Positions 1 to 7,119 of a DNA stretch of 9,963 nt are shown here, piece after piece (the first letter of the stretch is position 1; every line of letters starts with the position of its first letter). The stretch is from an uncultured Muribaculaceae bacterium. GTDB taxonomy: Bacteria; Bacteroidota; Bacteroidia; Bacteroidales; Muribaculaceae. The notes beneath the pieces are model-generated. The model was not told the origin of the DNA. It did no database searches and saw nothing but the letters and a program-made list of their open reading frames with translations. Location of the stretch: positions 1 to 9,963 of the forward strand of contig CAQFOZ010000071.1 of NCBI GenBank assembly GCA_948788915.1, written 5' to 3'. The translations under genes were made by a program, and so were the position numbers.

Positions 1-1
1 C

Positions 2-220
2 GAGCGTCTCGCCCGCCGCTTTCCCGATATAAGCGCCATAGACGCAACCCTCAAAGTGGTCAAGCCCGAAACGGCCATGAACAAGGAAGCCCTCGTCAAA
101 GTCGTAGTGCCCAACCACGACGACACCGTGGCCACCAAGACCGCCGACACCTTCGAAGAAGCCATCGACCTCTGCCTCGACGCCATCGACCGCCAGCTCG
201 ACCGCCTCAAGGCCAAATAG
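2..220 (+). CDS. hpf: Ribosome hibernation-promoting factor, HPF/RaiA family (3' part)
   Basis: The reading frame is open from the window edge and gives the last 72 residues before TAG; the start lies outside the window. Short HPF/RaiA proteins are about 100 residues, so roughly the first quarter is missing. The visible part fits the family's C-terminal half: a beta strand around LKVVKPETAMNKEA, a second strand ALVKVVVPN, then the typical helix DTFEEAIDLCLDAIDRQL and a basic end, LKAK. Family members bind the 30S decoding region in stationary phase and silence or dimerise ribosomes. The gene is GC-rich (about 63% in a counted row) and rich in GAC, CTC and GCC codons, unlike the glycan operon after it. 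A strong terminator 25 nt downstream makes it the last gene of its transcript. Identity is from recognition of the sequence pattern and is fairly secure. Confidence 0.85.
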   Translation, partial: ERLARRFPDISAIDATLKVVKPETAMNKEALVKVVVPNHDDTVATKTADTFEEAIDLCLDAIDRQLDRLKAK

Positions 221-245
221 CAGGCGATGACACAATAACAGCAAC

Positions 246-281
246 GCCGGAGTGCATTAACCTTGTGCTCCGGCTGTTTTT
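246..281 (+). terminator. Intrinsic terminator after hpf
   Basis: GCCGGAG (246-252) pairs perfectly with CTCCGGC (268-274). Two G-T wobbles and two more pairs extend the stem to 11 bp around a 7-nt loop (257-263). A U-rich run, TGTTTTTAT, follows directly. It separates hpf from the glycan operon. Confidence 0.88.
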
Positions 282-326
282 ATGGTTAAAGAAACTAGAA
301 GAATGTCATAATTCGACTAAATTTAG

Positions 327-334
327 TACCTTTG
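327..334 (+). promoter_or_regulatory. Bacteroidetes-type promoter (-7 element) of the glycan operon
   Basis: TACCTTTG matches the Bacteroidetes sigma-ABfr -7 consensus TAnnTTTG exactly. Transcription would start around 340, giving a leader of about 35 nt before the ATG at 375. I see no good TTTG -33 box 19-21 nt upstream, so the promoter may be weak or need an activator. A 12-bp palindrome at 316-327 abuts it. It is the only convincing promoter for the eight genes that follow. Confidence 0.65.
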
Positions 335-344
335 CTACATTATT

Positions 345-368
345 GACAAAGACCGAAGTTTTTTTGTC
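345..368 (+). other. Leader hairpin just before the first start codon of the operon
   Basis: GACAAAGA (345-352) pairs with TTTTTGTC (361-368): 8 bp including one G-T wobble, around the 8-nt loop CCGAAGTT. It ends 6 nt before the ATG at 375 and would occupy nearly the whole predicted leader. No U-tract follows, so it is not an ordinary terminator. It could affect ribosome access or RNA stability. The stem is AU-rich and could be chance. Confidence 0.35.
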
Positions 369-374
369 CGGACT

Positions 375-1508
375 ATGAAAAAACACAAGGTGCTTTTTGT
401 AATAGAATCCTTAGGTGGCGGCGGTGCTGAAAAGGTGCTGATGACATTGTTGCGACATCTCGATTACGACAAGTTCGAGGTGGGCCTGCTGTCTATCGTC
501 GACACGGGTGTGCATAAGGATTCTATTCAGCCGCAGGTGAAGTACTATTCGGCACTGTCGCCCTCCGGGCAGAGAGGCCTCTGGTATAGGCTGAAATACA
601 AGCTTGTGCACAACCTGCTGCCCATGAGCGTAGTGCATAGGTGGATCGTCCCGAAGGGCTATGATACGGAAGTAGCCTTCGTTGAAGGTTTTGCCACAAA
701 ACTCGTGGCAGCCGCTCCCTCATCCACGCGCCGCATAGCGTGGGTGCATATAGATTTATTATTATTCCCGTGGACCATAAAAGCCGGAGTTTTTTCTGAT
801 ATAAAGTCTGAACAGAAAGCTTATGCTCGGTTTGACAGAGTTATAGCAGTAAGTGATGATGTCAGTGAAAATTTTTATAACAGATATGGAATAAGACCGA
901 TTACGGTATATAATCCAATAGATTCTGATGATATATTAAAGAAATCACAGGATGTCACCTATACTCCTAAGAGTGATGGTGCGGTCCGATTTGTAACAGT
1001 CGGCAGACTGACTAAGCAAAAAGGGTATGGACGACTTATTGAGGTTGTTGACAGACTCATACATGAAGGTATAGAATGCGATCTGACTATTGTAGGAATA
1101 GGGGAGTTGGAACCATTTCTTGAAGACGAAATCATGAAACGAGGACTGTGTGATTATGTTCATTTAACAGGCTATCTGAGAAATCCATATCCATTGATGA
1201 AGTCTTCTGATGCTTTCGTTTGTTCTTCTGTTCAGGAGGGATTTAGCCTTGTTGTTGCAGAATCTATGATATTAGGTCTGCCGATTGTCAGCACCAAATG
1301 CTCTGGTCCGAGAGAATTGCTTGATAATGGCAAGTTTGGGTTGCTTGTTGACAATTCTGCTAATGGATTATATGAAGGTATGAAAGCCTTGGCTGTTGAC
1401 GCGGAGTTGCGTGAAAGAATGGCCAATAAATCCAGAGAAAGAGCAGCCCTTTTTAGCTTGGAAGATGTAGTAGGCAAGGTGGAACAGATTTTATTGTGTA
1501 AGGAATAA
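375..1508 (+). CDS. GT4-family glycosyltransferase
   Basis: A 377-residue GT-B retaining glycosyltransferase that would move a sugar from a nucleotide donor to a lipid-linked glycan at the inner membrane. The N-terminal domain opens with VLFVIESLGGGGAEKV (residues 6-21), the glycine-rich acceptor-side loop of this family. The C-terminal donor domain has VTVGRLTKQKG (207-217), with the phosphate-binding Arg and Lys, and the E-x7-E motif E288...E296 in EGFSLVVAES. Length is normal for GT4. ATG 375 is the first start after the promoter and fits the domain boundary. Donor and acceptor cannot be read from sequence. Base composition breaks inside the gene: about 54% GC over 421-720 and about 38% over 781-1080, with the step near 750 (residue 125). 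This suggests a mosaic gene. The stop overlaps the next start by 1 nt (TAATG). Confidence 0.93.
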   Translation: MKKHKVLFVIESLGGGGAEKVLMTLLRHLDYDKFEVGLLSIVDTGVHKDSIQPQVKYYSALSPSGQRGLWYRLKYKLVHNLLPMSVVHRWIVPKGYDTEVAFVEGFATKLVAAAPSSTRRIAWVHIDLLLFPWTIKAGVFSDIKSEQKAYARFDRVIAVSDDVSENFYNRYGIRPITVYNPIDSDDILKKSQDVTYTPKSDGAVRFVTVGRLTKQKGYGRLIEVVDRLIHEGIECDLTIVGIGELEPFLEDEIMKRGLCDYVHLTGYLRNPYPLMKSSDAFVCSSVQEGFSLVVAESMILGLPIVSTKCSGPRELLDNGKFGLLVDNSANGLYEGMKALAVDAELRERMANKSRERAALFSLEDVVGKVEQILLCKE

Positions 1509-2629
1509 TGAAAATTGGAATTTTAACTCAACCGTTAGGTGTGAATTATGGAGGTATGCTTCAGAATTGGGCTCTTCAGGAGGTATTGAAGCAAATGGGC
1601 CATACTCCTATTACTATACAGCTAAGAGGAATTCCTAAATGGAAAACGGATTACTATAGGTGTTGTGCGGTTTTGCGTTTTTATTTGAAAAAGCTTATAT
1701 TCCATCCTACGAGAAATATCGAAATACGGTATTCCCGTCTTTCTGCCAAATATAGGGATATGAGAAAATTCGTAAAACGACGCATCACAACAACAAAACC
1801 CCTGTTTGGAATATCGCTAAAAAAGTTAAGGCCTTATGGCGTGGATGTTTGTATCGTAGGCAGTGACCAGGTGTGGAGACCGAAATATAATAAGCATAAT
1901 TTCGGTGCCATGTTTGGTGACTTTTTGGGAGTAGGCTCCGATGTCAGATGTATATCCTATGCTGCATCATTTGGAGTGGATGAATGGGAGCTATCTCCTC
2001 GGTGGACAGCTATTGCAAGAATTTGTATATCTGGTTTTTCTGCAGTATCGGTGAGAGAACGTTCCGGAGTGGAGCTCTGCCGTCAGTATCTTGGAGTTGA
2101 AGCACAGCATGTGTTGGACCCGACGTTGTTGCTGAAGTCGGAGTCATATGCCGGCCTCCTGTCCGAGACAGAGATAAGAAAATTACCAAAAGAACCTTTC
2201 GTGGCAGTGTATATTTTGGATAGCTCGGAAGATAAAAAGAGAATAGTAGAACAACTGAGCCGGAAGTTGGGACTGATTACTTATAATATTGCAGAAATAG
2301 ACAGTGTTTCCGGCTTGCTCCCATCTACTGAACTGTGGGTAGCGGCTATTCATAGAGCGGCTTTTGTTATCACGGACTCTTTTCATGGAACAGCTTTTTC
2401 TATTAATTTTCATAAACCTTTTGTCGTATTAGGTAATGAAGCCAGAGGAAACGGACGTTTTATGTCGTTACTTGGTATGGTTGGGCTTGTGAATAGATAC
2501 ATTTCCGATGCCACATCTGAGAGCGCTTATGATATTGCTGTAAAAAAAATAAACTGGGATGAAGTTGAGCATGTCTTAAACGACAACAGGAAAAAATCAC
2601 TTGGTTTTCTTAAAGATGCATTACAATGA
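1508..2629 (+). CDS. Polysaccharide pyruvyl transferase family protein
   Basis: A 373-residue protein of the polysaccharide pyruvyl transferase family (CsaB/WcaK type). Members transfer pyruvate from phosphoenolpyruvate to sugar hydroxyls as a ketal, adding a negative charge to the glycan. The hallmarks are present in order: N13-Y-G-G near the N-terminus after MKIGILT, IVGSDQVWRP (116-125), ISYAASFG (149-156), a SVRERSG loop (181-187), HVLDPTLLL (201-209), VITDSFHGTAFSI (287-299) and a C-terminal RFMSLLGM segment (317-324). The DSFHG histidine region is the core active-site motif of the family. The start overlaps the previous stop by 1 nt and the end overlaps the next start by 4 nt (ATGA), so translation is probably coupled. 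The gene is AT-rich (33% GC in the row at 1681-1740), typical of transferred surface-glycan genes. The exact substrate is unknown. Confidence 0.92.
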   Translation: MKIGILTQPLGVNYGGMLQNWALQEVLKQMGHTPITIQLRGIPKWKTDYYRCCAVLRFYLKKLIFHPTRNIEIRYSRLSAKYRDMRKFVKRRITTTKPLFGISLKKLRPYGVDVCIVGSDQVWRPKYNKHNFGAMFGDFLGVGSDVRCISYAASFGVDEWELSPRWTAIARICISGFSAVSVRERSGVELCRQYLGVEAQHVLDPTLLLKSESYAGLLSETEIRKLPKEPFVAVYILDSSEDKKRIVEQLSRKLGLITYNIAEIDSVSGLLPSTELWVAAIHRAAFVITDSFHGTAFSINFHKPFVVLGNEARGNGRFMSLLGMVGLVNRYISDATSESAYDIAVKKINWDEVEHVLNDNRKKSLGFLKDALQ

Positions 2630-3588
2630 ATAGTAGGCCCAAAGTATCAGTAATAGTCCCTATATTCAATGCTCGTGATTATATCGAGCGATGTGCGCAT
2701 AGTCTTTTCGGACAGACGCTGGATGATATAGAGTATATCTTTGTCGATGATAAGTCGCCGGATGATTCGTTAGTTATCCTGGATGGAGTGTTGGCAAAGT
2801 ATCCAGGTCGGCAAACCCGGGTGAAAGTCCTTAGTATGGCTGAGAATTCAAAGCAGGCTGCTGCTCGTGACCGTGGCGTGTGGGAGTCGACCGGGGAATA
2901 TGTGATTCACTGCGACCCCGACGACTGGGTTGACGCCGATTACTATGAAAAGTTATATAATACGGCTAAAGGTGGTGGTTATGATGTCGTTACAGGTGAT
3001 TTTCTCTATGAATATGATGGAAAAACAATTGCTAATGATATCAACCTTGACATATTGAATCCTCGTGATGCGCTGTTTACGGACAAACATACCTTTTTTA
3101 CACTTTGGCTATTCATGATTAAGTCTGACTTAATCAAGGATAATGACATCCATTTCTTCCCCGACGTTAATCTCATGGAGGATTGGGGATTTGTTCTCCG
3201 CGCCATGTTTTTCGCAAAGAGTATATATCACGTTACAGATACATTTTACCATTACAGAAAAGACAATCCACGCTCGATTACAGCTCCGGAAAATATAAAA
3301 CGTTTTTCCGGGCAGCAGGAATTATGTGTGAAATATCTGGATGCTTTTCTTAAAGAACAAGGATGTAAAACCGAGGAAGCATTATGTGTCTTAAGGGCTA
3401 AGAGAGATATAAAAAACGGGCTCCTGTCTGTTGATACTATCAAAGATTGGAAAAAAACTTTCCCGGAGGCTGCTGTTTATGAATATCGGTTTTCTGAAGG
3501 GGGATTTCTTTATAGGCTGACATATCTGATGTCGCATTTTATGGGTAGCGGGCTTATGAAAATGTTTTTGAAAATCAAAGGATTATGA
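2626..3588 (+). CDS. GT2-family glycosyltransferase
   Basis: A 320-residue GT-A inverting glycosyltransferase, cytoplasmic or membrane-associated. Residues 7-15 (VSVIVPIFN) begin the nucleotide-binding fold. VDDKSPD (40-46) carries the UDP-contacting Asp pair, and AAARDRG (78-84) is the usual helix before the DXD. D97-P-D-D100 is the metal-binding motif. ED at 185-186 in NLMEDWGF is the probable catalytic base, and YHYRKDNPRSIT (208-219) is the typical late motif of bacterial polysaccharide GT2 enzymes. Length is normal. It starts inside an ATGA overlap with the pyruvyl transferase and ends in another ATGA overlap. Nucleotides 2851-2940, which encode the DXD core, are about 62% GC with GAC and GCC codons, while the next 60 nt are about 35%. 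This local patch suggests recombination with another GT2 gene. Sugar specificity is not readable. Confidence 0.94.
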   Translation: MNSRPKVSVIVPIFNARDYIERCAHSLFGQTLDDIEYIFVDDKSPDDSLVILDGVLAKYPGRQTRVKVLSMAENSKQAAARDRGVWESTGEYVIHCDPDDWVDADYYEKLYNTAKGGGYDVVTGDFLYEYDGKTIANDINLDILNPRDALFTDKHTFFTLWLFMIKSDLIKDNDIHFFPDVNLMEDWGFVLRAMFFAKSIYHVTDTFYHYRKDNPRSITAPENIKRFSGQQELCVKYLDAFLKEQGCKTEEALCVLRAKRDIKNGLLSVDTIKDWKKTFPEAAVYEYRFSEGGFLYRLTYLMSHFMGSGLMKMFLKIKGL

Positions 3589-4361
3589 TACCTAAGATTA
3601 TACATTATACGTGGTTCAGTGGCGAAGAAATGCCCGAAAAACTTAAGGCATGTCTCGAGTCGTGGAAGATGCATCTTCCGGATTATGAGTTTGTGATGTG
3701 GGATGCAGAGGCACTATCCGGTATTGATAACGTTTTTATGAAAGAAGCGTTGTCATGCAGAAAATGGGCTTATGCAGCAGATTTTGTCAGGCTATATGCG
3801 CTATATCATAGTGGAGGTATATATCTGGATACGGACGTCATGCTATATCGTGATTTCGATGATTTGCTTGCTAATGATGCTTTTATAGGAAAGGAGAATT
3901 CAGTGCATTTCGAAGACGGCATGACGGAATGCTATCTTTCATCGCATTGTTTCGGAGCTTGCGCAGAGCATCCGTTCATCAAAAAATGCCTCGACTTTTT
4001 TTCCGATCGTCATTTTATACTGAGCAACGATGAAACACTGCCTGCGACTTTGAGATATAATATGGTCCTGTTGCCTTATGTGCAGAGTGAGATTGCCAAA
4101 GGCATGGGACATGATGCGAGTGCTACCAAGAAACATGAAGGCGAGCAATTGCCGGGCCTGACCGTTTATCCATCCTGTTTTTTTGATCCGCAGTACACTA
4201 CTGCCGATAGCTATTGCCGTCATCTGGCAATTGGAGGCTGGCGCGAGTATGAGCAGTATAATCCCCGTCCCACATTGGCCTATAAAATACAATGGCGATG
4301 GGCGGATTTTCTCCACCGCCTACTTGGAAAGGATAAATATGCCGTGATTAAACTTCACTGA
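3585..4361 (+). CDS. DXD sugar transferase, GT32-like (capsular polysaccharide synthesis type)
   Basis: A 258-residue glycosyltransferase of the Gly_transf_sug/GT32-like group common in bacterial capsule loci. IPKIIHYTWF (2-11) is the standard N-terminal strand. AYAADFVRLYALYHSGGIYLDTDV spans 62-85; it combines the donor-binding helix (A-D-F-x-R), the GGIY turn and the metal-binding D82-T-D84. Many GT32 members move galactose, mannose or related sugars; which sugar is used here cannot be told. No signal peptide or membrane segment is visible, so it probably acts at the cytoplasmic face. Coupled upstream by an ATGA overlap; 3 nt separate its TGA from the flippase ATG. It is the third and last recognisable glycosyltransferase in the window, implying a repeat or glycan of at least three to four sugars if no others act. 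Confidence 0.9.
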   Translation: MIPKIIHYTWFSGEEMPEKLKACLESWKMHLPDYEFVMWDAEALSGIDNVFMKEALSCRKWAYAADFVRLYALYHSGGIYLDTDVMLYRDFDDLLANDAFIGKENSVHFEDGMTECYLSSHCFGACAEHPFIKKCLDFFSDRHFILSNDETLPATLRYNMVLLPYVQSEIAKGMGHDASATKKHEGEQLPGLTVYPSCFFDPQYTTADSYCRHLAIGGWREYEQYNPRPTLAYKIQWRWADFLHRLLGKDKYAVIKLH

Positions 4362-4364
4362 TAT

Positions 4365-5894
4365 ATGGCCAGCGAAAGTGTAAATAAAATAGTAAAAAAT
4401 ACCCTATACCTGTATCTACAGCAAGCCATATCGTTGGTGATATCATTCTTTACGGTTGGTGTCACTCTTGAGGTGCTTGGGGTTTCTGATTACGGAATTA
4501 GTTGTGTGGTAGGCGGGGCTGTATCAATGTTCTCGTTTCTGACCGGGACTATGGCTGTTGGCAATCAGCGTTTCTATTCGTTCTATATCGGAACTGGGGA
4601 GACGGAAAAACTCAGAAAGGTCGTGGGCTCTACTTTTTTTGTCTATATCATTCTCATGGCAGCACTCGTGATACTATGTGAGACTATAGGCTTGTGGCTC
4701 CTAAATCATAAACTTGTGATACCTCCGGAGCGTATGTTTGCGGCCAACGTTGTCTTTCAGGTAGGAGTGGTGTCTATGGGCATCAGTCTTCTGCAAGCTC
4801 CATTCCTTGGTCTTATTACAGCACATGAGAATATGTCGATATATGCTAAAATGAGCGTCTGGGATTCAGTGTCGCGCTTGCTGTATCTATATTTGTTGCT
4901 GATTATTCCATTCGACAAACTGATACTGTATTCCGTACTGGGAATGTGCATAGGACTTATCGGTCAAGCTTTTTATATGTGGTATTGCTTCAGAAAATAC
5001 CCGGAGAGTCATACCGGTCCGGTGTACGATAAACTCATCCTTCGAGAACTCTTGGGCTTCAATGTCTGGAATTTATGCGGCAACTTTGCCTGGATGCTTA
5101 AGAACCAGGGAACCGGGATGCTGCTGAATGTGTTTTTCGGTCCCGCGATTAATGCAGCTCAGAGCATAGCCGGCCAGGTGAGGGGTTTCAGCTCGATATT
5201 CGCCAATGGACTGACAACTTCGGTGAAGCCTCAGATAACCAAGAACTATGCGAGTGGAGAGCATGACCGCATGTTTCGATTAACATATAGTGGAGGAAAG
5301 ATTACCTATGTGCTTATGGCCGTAGTGGTGATTCCTGCGATATTCAATATTGGAATAGTTCTCGACTTGTGGTTGCCGGTTGTTCCTGAATATGCTGTTG
5401 TATTCTGCCAGCTTATGCTTATAGAAGTGCTAATTGAAGAGGTGGGCAGGATATTGTCCACTATAACGCAGGCTACAGGAAAGATACGTAACTATCAGCT
5501 CATAATCGGCTTTTTGGGGGCTTTGAATATTCCCGTTTCGTTTGTGTTTCTGAAGTTGGGTTTCAACCCGGCGTGGGTATTTGCCATAAGTATTGTATGC
5601 CAGTTGGGCGTCAATGCCGTGCGTGTCATATACTTGCGTAAGGTCAAGACCGGAGCGGTCAAGGAGTGTTTAAGGGAACTGATCATACCATGCGGACTTG
5701 CGGCTCTTGCCTCGGGAATGGTTTGCTTCATGTTTCCCAGCAGTTCTTATCTTCCAATCGCGGTACCTGTCATCATTCTTGAGATAGGAGTTGTGCTTGT
5801 GTTTGGGTATTTTATTGCTTTTGGGCCCTTGGAACGTATGATGGTGAAGGACTACATGGGCAAGATAGCAAGATATATTAAAAGGACTAAGTAA
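4365..5894 (+). CDS. wzx: Wzx-type lipid-linked oligosaccharide flippase
   Basis: A 509-residue polytopic inner-membrane protein of the MOP/Wzx (MATE-like) superfamily, which moves undecaprenyl-diphosphate-linked oligosaccharides to the periplasmic face. Hydrophobic segments are visible near residues 15-35, 43-65, 88-112, 125-150, 171-183, 188-209, 313-338, 343-360, 377-398, 402-425, 438-458 and 462-486, about twelve in all. The N-terminus (VNKIVKNTLYLYLQQAISLV) and the GPAINAAQSIAGQVRG region (259-274) are typical of Bacteroidales flippases in glycan loci. The C-terminus is basic (KIARYIKRTK) and should be cytoplasmic. Length is within the family's usual 400-520 range. Its start lies 3 nt after the previous stop and 10 nt separate it from the next gene. 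The presence of a flippase makes the locus a Wzx-dependent pathway, but no Wzy polymerase lies beside it. Confidence 0.93.
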   Translation: MASESVNKIVKNTLYLYLQQAISLVISFFTVGVTLEVLGVSDYGISCVVGGAVSMFSFLTGTMAVGNQRFYSFYIGTGETEKLRKVVGSTFFVYIILMAALVILCETIGLWLLNHKLVIPPERMFAANVVFQVGVVSMGISLLQAPFLGLITAHENMSIYAKMSVWDSVSRLLYLYLLLIIPFDKLILYSVLGMCIGLIGQAFYMWYCFRKYPESHTGPVYDKLILRELLGFNVWNLCGNFAWMLKNQGTGMLLNVFFGPAINAAQSIAGQVRGFSSIFANGLTTSVKPQITKNYASGEHDRMFRLTYSGGKITYVLMAVVVIPAIFNIGIVLDLWLPVVPEYAVVFCQLMLIEVLIEEVGRILSTITQATGKIRNYQLIIGFLGALNIPVSFVFLKLGFNPAWVFAISIVCQLGVNAVRVIYLRKVKTGAVKECLRELIIPCGLAALASGMVCFMFPSSSYLPIAVPVIILEIGVVLVFGYFIAFGPLERMMVKDYMGKIARYIKRTK

Positions 5895-5895
5895 T

Positions 5896-5900
5896 AAAGG
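5896..5900 (+). promoter_or_regulatory. Shine-Dalgarno-like site before the PP-loop gene
   Basis: AAAGG sits 4 nt before ATG 5905 in the 10-nt gap after the flippase. It is the clearest ribosome-binding-like site in the operon, at one of the two junctions without an overlap, and so supports independent initiation on the PP-loop gene. The match is short. Confidence 0.35.
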
Positions 5901-5904
5901 TAAA

Positions 5905-7119
5905 ATGAAGCTTTCAAACTTGCGTATAGAAGATAGAACCGACGATCGGTCGTATCTGATTGCCGACATCACTTGCGGCTTTTCCGAAACCCGTACGATG
6001 TGGTTCAGTGTACAAAGAGAATATCGATCCTGGCTCAGCGATGATGTTTTTGACGCTTTTCTGACGGCAGTTGTTTATCCGGCCGTTTATTATGGCGAAG
6101 AGATTGAGATTGAGGGAACTGTAACTTCACGAATCTTTTATAATACAGTGAGGTATGTGCTGCCAATAGTCATGGCTTATACTAAAAAGGATTTAAAACC
6201 AGATGTGAAACTGACTGCAACTCAAACCGGGGCATTTAAGGTGCCTGATATGCAAGTGGGAACAGGATTCTCGGGTGGGGTGGACTCATTTACCACTATT
6301 TATGACAATCTCATAGAAGCTCCCGAAGCCGGCTGGAAGCTTACTTCTCTGTTCTTTTTCAACATCGGGCAAAACGGAAGAAAAAACGATCCCTGCACAT
6401 CAGAGCGCATCCGGTACAGATGGCAAAGATGTAAGAGTGTAGCTGATGAACTGAGACTTAATGCGGTATTTGTAGATAGCAATATATTTGACTTCTACCA
6501 TGAAGATTGGGAGTACGATGCCGGAGTGTTGTGCCGTCTGGCATGTGTGCAGGCTCTCCAAAGGGCATTATGCCGTTACTATATTTCTTCGGCTGTAAGT
6601 TTCGTTGAGTACGCGGAGAACGGCTATGACAAGAGGGCAAATGACCTGGCTTCTTACGCCGACCCTGTGATTATTCCCTTGCTTAGTCCTGACGGAACAG
6701 ACATCGTATGCGATGGCGCTCAGTACACACGCACTCAGAAAATCGAGAGAATAGCTTCGTGGCCCCTCGTGGTGAAGTACCTTAATGTGTGCGTGGCGTA
6801 TACTCCCCAGTACGTAAGTCATAATTGTGGAGGTTGCCCCAAATGTCTTAAGACAATGGCGGCTCTTGAATCTATGGGGCTGCTTCAGCAATATGCGGAG
6901 TTGTTTGATATAGAGGCCTACAGAAGATATGAGCGTGGGTATAAAATGAGGCAGCGACTACGCTATAATACAGATATTTATGCAAAAGATAATGTGGATT
7001 TTGCCGCCCGATATGGCCGACCTTTCCCGGATACCTCTGCCGCGCGCCGATATATGCGCTTATTGTGGTTCAAAACCAAATTTAATAACATGCTGATCAA
7101 ACTACATCTGAAATCATGA
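5905..7119 (+). CDS. QueC-like PP-loop ATP-pyrophosphatase of unknown substrate
   Basis: A 404-residue protein with a clear PP-loop, SGGVDS at residues 123-128. This is the ATP-binding motif of the N-type ATP pyrophosphatases (QueC, ExsB, GuaA, asparagine synthetase, TilS). Near the C-terminus C308-x2-C311-x2-C314 (CGGCPKC), with C296 eleven residues earlier, resembles the zinc-binding cysteine cluster of QueC. About 120 residues precede the PP-loop, whereas QueC begins with it and is only about 230 residues, so this is a distinct, larger relative. Family chemistry is adenylation of a carboxylate or carbonyl oxygen, then amidation or a related step. Here it probably modifies a glycan precursor or substituent; that is inference from the operon. 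WbpG-type sugar amidotransferases also have SGGxDS but a different cysteine layout. The start has an AAAGG site, and the end overlaps the SDR start (ATGA). Confidence 0.75.
   Translation: MKLSNLRIEDRTDDRSYLIADITCGFSETRTMWFSVQREYRSWLSDDVFDAFLTAVVYPAVYYGEEIEIEGTVTSRIFYNTVRYVLPIVMAYTKKDLKPDVKLTATQTGAFKVPDMQVGTGFSGGVDSFTTIYDNLIEAPEAGWKLTSLFFFNIGQNGRKNDPCTSERIRYRWQRCKSVADELRLNAVFVDSNIFDFYHEDWEYDAGVLCRLACVQALQRALCRYYISSAVSFVEYAENGYDKRANDLASYADPVIIPLLSPDGTDIVCDGAQYTRTQKIERIASWPLVVKYLNVCVAYTPQYVSHNCGGCPKCLKTMAALESMGLLQQYAELFDIEAYRRYERGYKMRQRLRYNTDIYAKDNVDFAARYGRPFPDTSAARRYMRLLWFKTKFNNMLIKLHLKS

Noticed and set aside
221..374. Invertible (phase-variable) promoter as in Bacteroides capsule loci
   Set aside because: I found no pair of inverted repeats flanking the promoter; the only repeats are the terminator stem, a short palindrome and the leader hairpin, and no invertase gene is present.
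2736..2743. TATCTTTG, a match to TAnnTTTG inside the GT2 gene
   Set aside because: It lies early in a coding region, has no -33 partner that I could see, and would not serve a gene start; chance matches are expected in AT-rich DNA.
3939..4316. Antisense open frames of 100-126 codons (also at 8060-8440, 5670-5972 and 9626-9955)
   Set aside because: They lie opposite well-supported conserved genes, have no recognisable domains and no promoter or ribosome site; they are shadows of the real genes.
5905..7119. Calling this gene queC or wbpG
   Set aside because: It is far longer than QueC with a long N-terminal region, no queuosine genes are present, and the cysteine layout differs from WbpG-type amidotransferases.
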